Positions 14,429 through 16,968 of a stretch of DNA of 16,968 bases are shown in pieces (the stretch's first letter is position 1; every line of letters starts with the position of its first letter). The translations under genes and the position numbers were made by a program. This stretch comes from an uncultured Bacilli bacterium (GTDB taxonomy: Bacteria; Bacillota_I; Bacilli_A; RF39; UBA660): positions 1 through 16,968 of the forward strand of contig CANQDH010000007.1 in NCBI GenBank assembly GCA_947591565.1, in the 5' to 3' direction. The notes under the pieces are model-generated. The model saw only the letters and a list, made by a program, of their open reading frames with translations, was not told the DNA's origin and did no database searches.

Positions 14429-16516
14429 TTTAAAATTAAATTCTATTTTATTATCTTTTAAAATGAGTGAAGCATCAAATAATTTACCTTTTTGCGATGT
14501 AAAACCTTTTATTTTAGAAGTTCGGCCTTTTTCTAATAACATTTTCGCATTTTCTTTCGATATAACTCTCTTGCAAATAATACCATTTATTTTAAATAAA
14601 CAGCCATCTTTATATCCTGTACAATTATATCCATATCTTGATTTTAAAACATCTTTATGACATATTGGACATTTGCCAATATAATCTCCGTAAAAACCAT
14701 TATCAACATCTTCTTCAATAGAACACTTCTTTTTGGTAAACACATCAGCTATTTCTTTTTTAGCAAGATTAACAGCATCATCTATTTGTATTTCATTATG
14801 AAAGACTTTTTTTAAGGCTTTACCCATCTCACTTGTTTTATATTTATCCATATTTATTTGCATTTGTTTTAAAGAATTTATTAAGAATTCACCACTTGGA
14901 AGAATCGTATAAACATCCTTTTTTAAATCGATATAATTACTTTTCCTAGCATTATCGATAATACCTGTCCTTGTTGCTTCAGTTCCAAGTTCTAATCCTT
15001 CAAAAATAGCCTTATAATCTTCAGTATCATCATCTTCATCTTCATTTATTTTGGCCTTATCTTCTTTAAAAGGATTTTTTAAATAATTATTTAGTGTTTC
15101 AATTGTATAATGTTTAGGTGGTGTTGTTTTCTTTTCAACAGGTTTAAAACAAATATTTATTTTATCGCCCTTATTTACATTTGGAAGAATCTTATCTTTC
15201 GTAGTATAATCATCATATTCTGTCCATCCTTTTTCAAGAATAACTGTTCCTTTTAAAGAAAATTCCTCAGCATCTCCTAATTTAATTTTTATTTCGGTTT
15301 TTTCTGTTAAACAATCTTTATTACAAAAAACAGCCACAAATCGTTTAAAAACAGCCTTATATACGGTTTTTTCATCTTCAGATAAACTAGATAATTTAGG
15401 TATTTTATATGTAGGTGTTAAAGCAGAGTGAGATTCTATTTTCGTATCGTCAAAAATCGTTTTTTTATCTTTAAAAGTAACAGGATATTTCATATCTACT
15501 AAATTATTAATAATTTTTTTGATTTTATCTTTTTCATTAGTCGCTAAATATTCAGAATTCGTACGAGGATATGTTAAGTATCCTTTTTCATATAATCCTT
15601 GTATGATATTTAAAGATTTATCCATAGACATTTTATATTTTTTTCCTAAATAATTTTGTAATTTCGATAGAGAATAGAGTTTACCAGGATCTAAAACATC
15701 CTTTTTTACTTTTTTACTTGTAATAACAGCTTCTAAATTATTATATTTTTGACATAATTCCTTAGCTTTATCTAAGTCTTTTTTATCAAATTTTTCTTTA
15801 CTTGTTAATTCTATTTCTTCATCATTTGTTTTTTCTTTACTGACAATACCATAATATATATCAGGTACAAAATTTTTAATTTGCATATCTCTATCATATA
15901 TAGCCTTTACAATAGGAATAATAACGCGCCCAACTCTTAGTAACATGCCTGTTTTTAAGGTTGCATATCTTGTTAAATTGACACCATATAGCCAGTCAAT
16001 ATAAGTTCTAGCAAAACCCTCATTGGCAAGATTGTCATATTCCTTTTCATTTTTCATGTTATCTAAAGCTTCTCTTACGGTTTCAGGTGTTTGATCGGGA
16101 AGCCAAAGTCTTACGAATTCTTTATCACTTTCTAAAGCATTCATAACACAAAGTCTTACAATGATTTCTCCTTCACGGTCAGCATCTCCAGCATTGACAA
16201 TTTTGGTTACGTCTTTTCGATTTACAAGTTCTTTAATAATATTAAATTGTTTTAGAACGCCACTATCTACTTGTTTATGACTATCATACTTTAAACGAAA
16301 TTTAAATTTTTCAGGAAAACAAGGTAAATTATCTATTTTCCATTTTGAATCCCCGCCTGTATATTCTTCGATATCACACAAACTAAAAAGATGACCAAAG
16401 GCCCATGTAACAATATATCCAAGGCCCTCATAATAACCATTTTTTTTAGTTAAATTACCAATACCAGAAACAATGTTTCTAGCTAAACTTGGTTTTTCAG
16501 CAATTATTACAATCAA
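14426..16516 (-). CDS. topB: DNA topoisomerase III (type IA)
   Basis: A type IA topoisomerase that relaxes negative supercoils and decatenates DNA through a transient 5'-phosphotyrosine. In the 696-aa form: Toprim Glu7 in IIAEKPSLAR and the acidic triad AGDADREGE (Asp111, Asp113, Glu115), RVGRVIIPIV near 194-203, the active-site Tyr316 in KGYLTYPRTNSEYL, the conserved EATRTGIIDNA block, and one C-terminal zinc-finger-like repeat with Cys616, Cys619, Cys632 and Cys639 ahead of KGFTSQKGKLFDASL. Length is typical of TopB (about 650-730 aa). The frame opens at GTG 16525, but that is 1 nt from the AGGA site; TTG 16516 sits 10 nt from it and gives the usual MIVIIAEKPS start, so I prefer it. Chromosomal TopB is common in Firmicutes, though related genes also travel on conjugative elements. 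Confidence 0.92.
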   Translation of the reverse strand: MIVIIAEKPSLARNIVSGIGNLTKKNGYYEGLGYIVTWAFGHLFSLCDIEEYTGGDSKWKIDNLPCFPEKFKFRLKYDSHKQVDSGVLKQFNIIKELVNRKDVTKIVNAGDADREGEIIVRLCVMNALESDKEFVRLWLPDQTPETVREALDNMKNEKEYDNLANEGFARTYIDWLYGVNLTRYATLKTGMLLRVGRVIIPIVKAIYDRDMQIKNFVPDIYYGIVSKEKTNDEEIELTSKEKFDKKDLDKAKELCQKYNNLEAVITSKKVKKDVLDPGKLYSLSKLQNYLGKKYKMSMDKSLNIIQGLYEKGYLTYPRTNSEYLATNEKDKIKKIINNLVDMKYPVTFKDKKTIFDDTKIESHSALTPTYKIPKLSSLSEDEKTVYKAVFKRFVAVFCNKDCLTEKTEIKIKLGDAEEFSLKGTVILEKGWTEYDDYTTKDKILPNVNKGDKINICFKPVEKKTTPPKHYTIETLNNYLKNPFKEDKAKINEDEDDDTEDYKAIFEGLELGTEATRTGIIDNARKSNYIDLKKDVYTILPSGEFLINSLKQMQINMDKYKTSEMGKALKKVFHNEIQIDDAVNLAKKEIADVFTKKKCSIEEDVDNGFYGDYIGKCPICHKDVLKSRYGYNCTGYKDGCLFKINGIICKRVISKENAKMLLEKGRTSKIKGFTSQKGKLFDASLILKDNKIEFNFK

Positions 16517-16544
16517 TACAATCACATCCTAAATGATAACACTT

Positions 16545-16574
16545 TTTATATTCATATAAAATTATCTTTGTCAA
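16545..16574 (-). promoter_or_regulatory. Sigma-A promoter of topB
   Basis: On the minus strand a perfect TTGACA (16569-16574), 18-bp spacer, TATAAA (16545-16550). It lies directly after the rlmH terminator and about 30 bp before the topB start, so topB is transcribed on its own. Confidence 0.72.
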
Positions 16575-16576
16575 TC

Positions 16577-16600
16577 AAAAACCAAGCATGAACTTGGCTT
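16577..16600 (-). terminator. Terminator of rlmH
   Basis: On the minus strand AAGCCAAG / CTTGGTTT (8 pairs, one G-U) around TTCATG, ending in a T5 run that overlaps the stem. It begins at the stop codon of rlmH (16600-16602). Confidence 0.65.
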
Positions 16601-16968
16601 TATTTATGATAAGTTTCATTATTTAAAATTTTAAACGACCTATATATTTGTTCAAGTAATATAACCCTAAATAATTGATGTGGAAAAGTTAATTTAGAAA
16701 AAGATATTCTTTCATTTGCCATTTTCTTGATATCATCATGAAGTCCATATGAACCACCGATAACAAAAGTAATATTAGGATTGATATTAAGTATTTTATC
16801 TATTTTTTGGGATAATTCCATAGAAGATAATTGCGAACTATCGATATCTAAACAAATTATATAGTCTCCCTTATGAAGAAATTTTAACATAGCATCTTTT
16901 TCTTTCGTTAAAGTTATTTGTATGTTTTCATCATTAATATCATTTATTTCGATAATTTCTAATTTGAC
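16600..16968 (-). CDS. rlmH: 23S rRNA pseudouridine(1915) N3-methyltransferase RlmH, N-terminus cut off by window end
   Basis: RlmH methylates N3 of pseudouridine 1915 in helix 69 of 23S rRNA, using S-adenosylmethionine bound in a C-terminal trefoil knot. The visible 122 codons stay open to the window end and begin VKLEIIEIND, a typical internal RlmH segment. The knot signature follows: ITFVIGGSYGLHDDIK, then LTFPHQLFRVILLEQIYRSF and the C-terminal NNETYHK, all nearly canonical. Full-length RlmH is about 159 aa, so roughly 35-40 residues lie beyond 16968. The ATG at 16890 is internal and not a start. This housekeeping gene marks the right side of the window as chromosomal backbone. Confidence 0.95.
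   Translation of the reverse strand, partial: VKLEIIEINDINDENIQITLTKEKDAMLKFLHKGDYIICLDIDSSQLSSMELSQKIDKILNINPNITFVIGGSYGLHDDIKKMANERISFSKLTFPHQLFRVILLEQIYRSFKILNNETYHK

Noticed and set aside
14382..14660. Plus-strand frame over the 3' end of topB
   Set aside because: Starts inside the upstream membrane-protein gene, crosses the terminator hairpin and is antisense to the topoisomerase zinc-finger region.
1..16968. Mollicute code with TGA as Trp
   Set aside because: All genes are intact with TGG as Trp, none needs TGA read-through, and jetB ends in TGA at the exact overlap with the jetC start.
1..16968. CRISPR arrays, tRNA or rRNA genes, insertion sequences, riboswitches
   Set aside because: No regularly spaced repeats, no tRNA-like cloverleaf, no transposase frame and no recognised riboswitch core seen on reading the intergenic stretches. 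Reading by eye could miss a degenerate element.

Overview
The window is very A+T-rich. It uses the standard bacterial code: Trp is TGG throughout the intact genes and TGA ends one of them (jetB). Ribosome-binding sites are strong AGGAGG types, and many genes end in hairpin-plus-T-run terminators. Together with the protein families this points to a low-GC Bacillota (Firmicute), probably a host-associated or gut lineage of the Bacilli/Erysipelotrichia/Clostridia kind. I cannot name the species.

Layout, left to right. (a) 1-480, minus: decayed sequence with two gene scraps. One resembles the N-terminus of a TOTE-type primase/helicase; the other resembles the C-terminal winged helix of an AlbA_2/RecG-like ATPase. 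(b) 601-720, plus: a 39-codon gene for a peptide with a double-glycine leader and a short cationic amphipathic core. It faces a CPBP-family membrane protease (733-1371, minus), and the two share a bidirectional terminator. This looks like a bacteriocin or peptide-signal gene with a candidate immunity or processing protein. (c) 1390-1713: an intergenic stretch with two strong palindromes, the inner one a likely terminator. (d) 1714-9650, minus: a complete four-gene Wadjet operon (jetA-jetB-jetC-jetD) whose families and lengths match the type II form (DUF2397/DUF2398/TIGR02680/DUF2399). (e) 9651-9923: a gap with a hairpin and perhaps a small ORF. (f) 9924-11117, minus: a stand-alone HipA-like kinase. 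(g) 11426-14397, plus: a MacB/FtsX-type ABC transporter with ATPase and permease fused, then a five-helix membrane protein. (h) 14426-16968, minus: topB (DNA topoisomerase III) behind rlmH (23S rRNA methyltransferase, cut by the window end). These last two look like chromosomal backbone.

How the parts fit. JetA (kleisin), JetB (KITE) and JetC (SMC) would form a condensin-like loop-extruding motor. JetD, a topoisomerase VI-A-like nuclease, would cut the small circular DNA that the motor detects, so the operon is expected to exclude plasmids. The upstream HipA-like kinase, the peptide/CPBP pair and the decayed TOTE-like scrap make the left two thirds look like a defence and competition island beside housekeeping genes. 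The least obvious item is the unannotated double-glycine peptide gene at 601-720.
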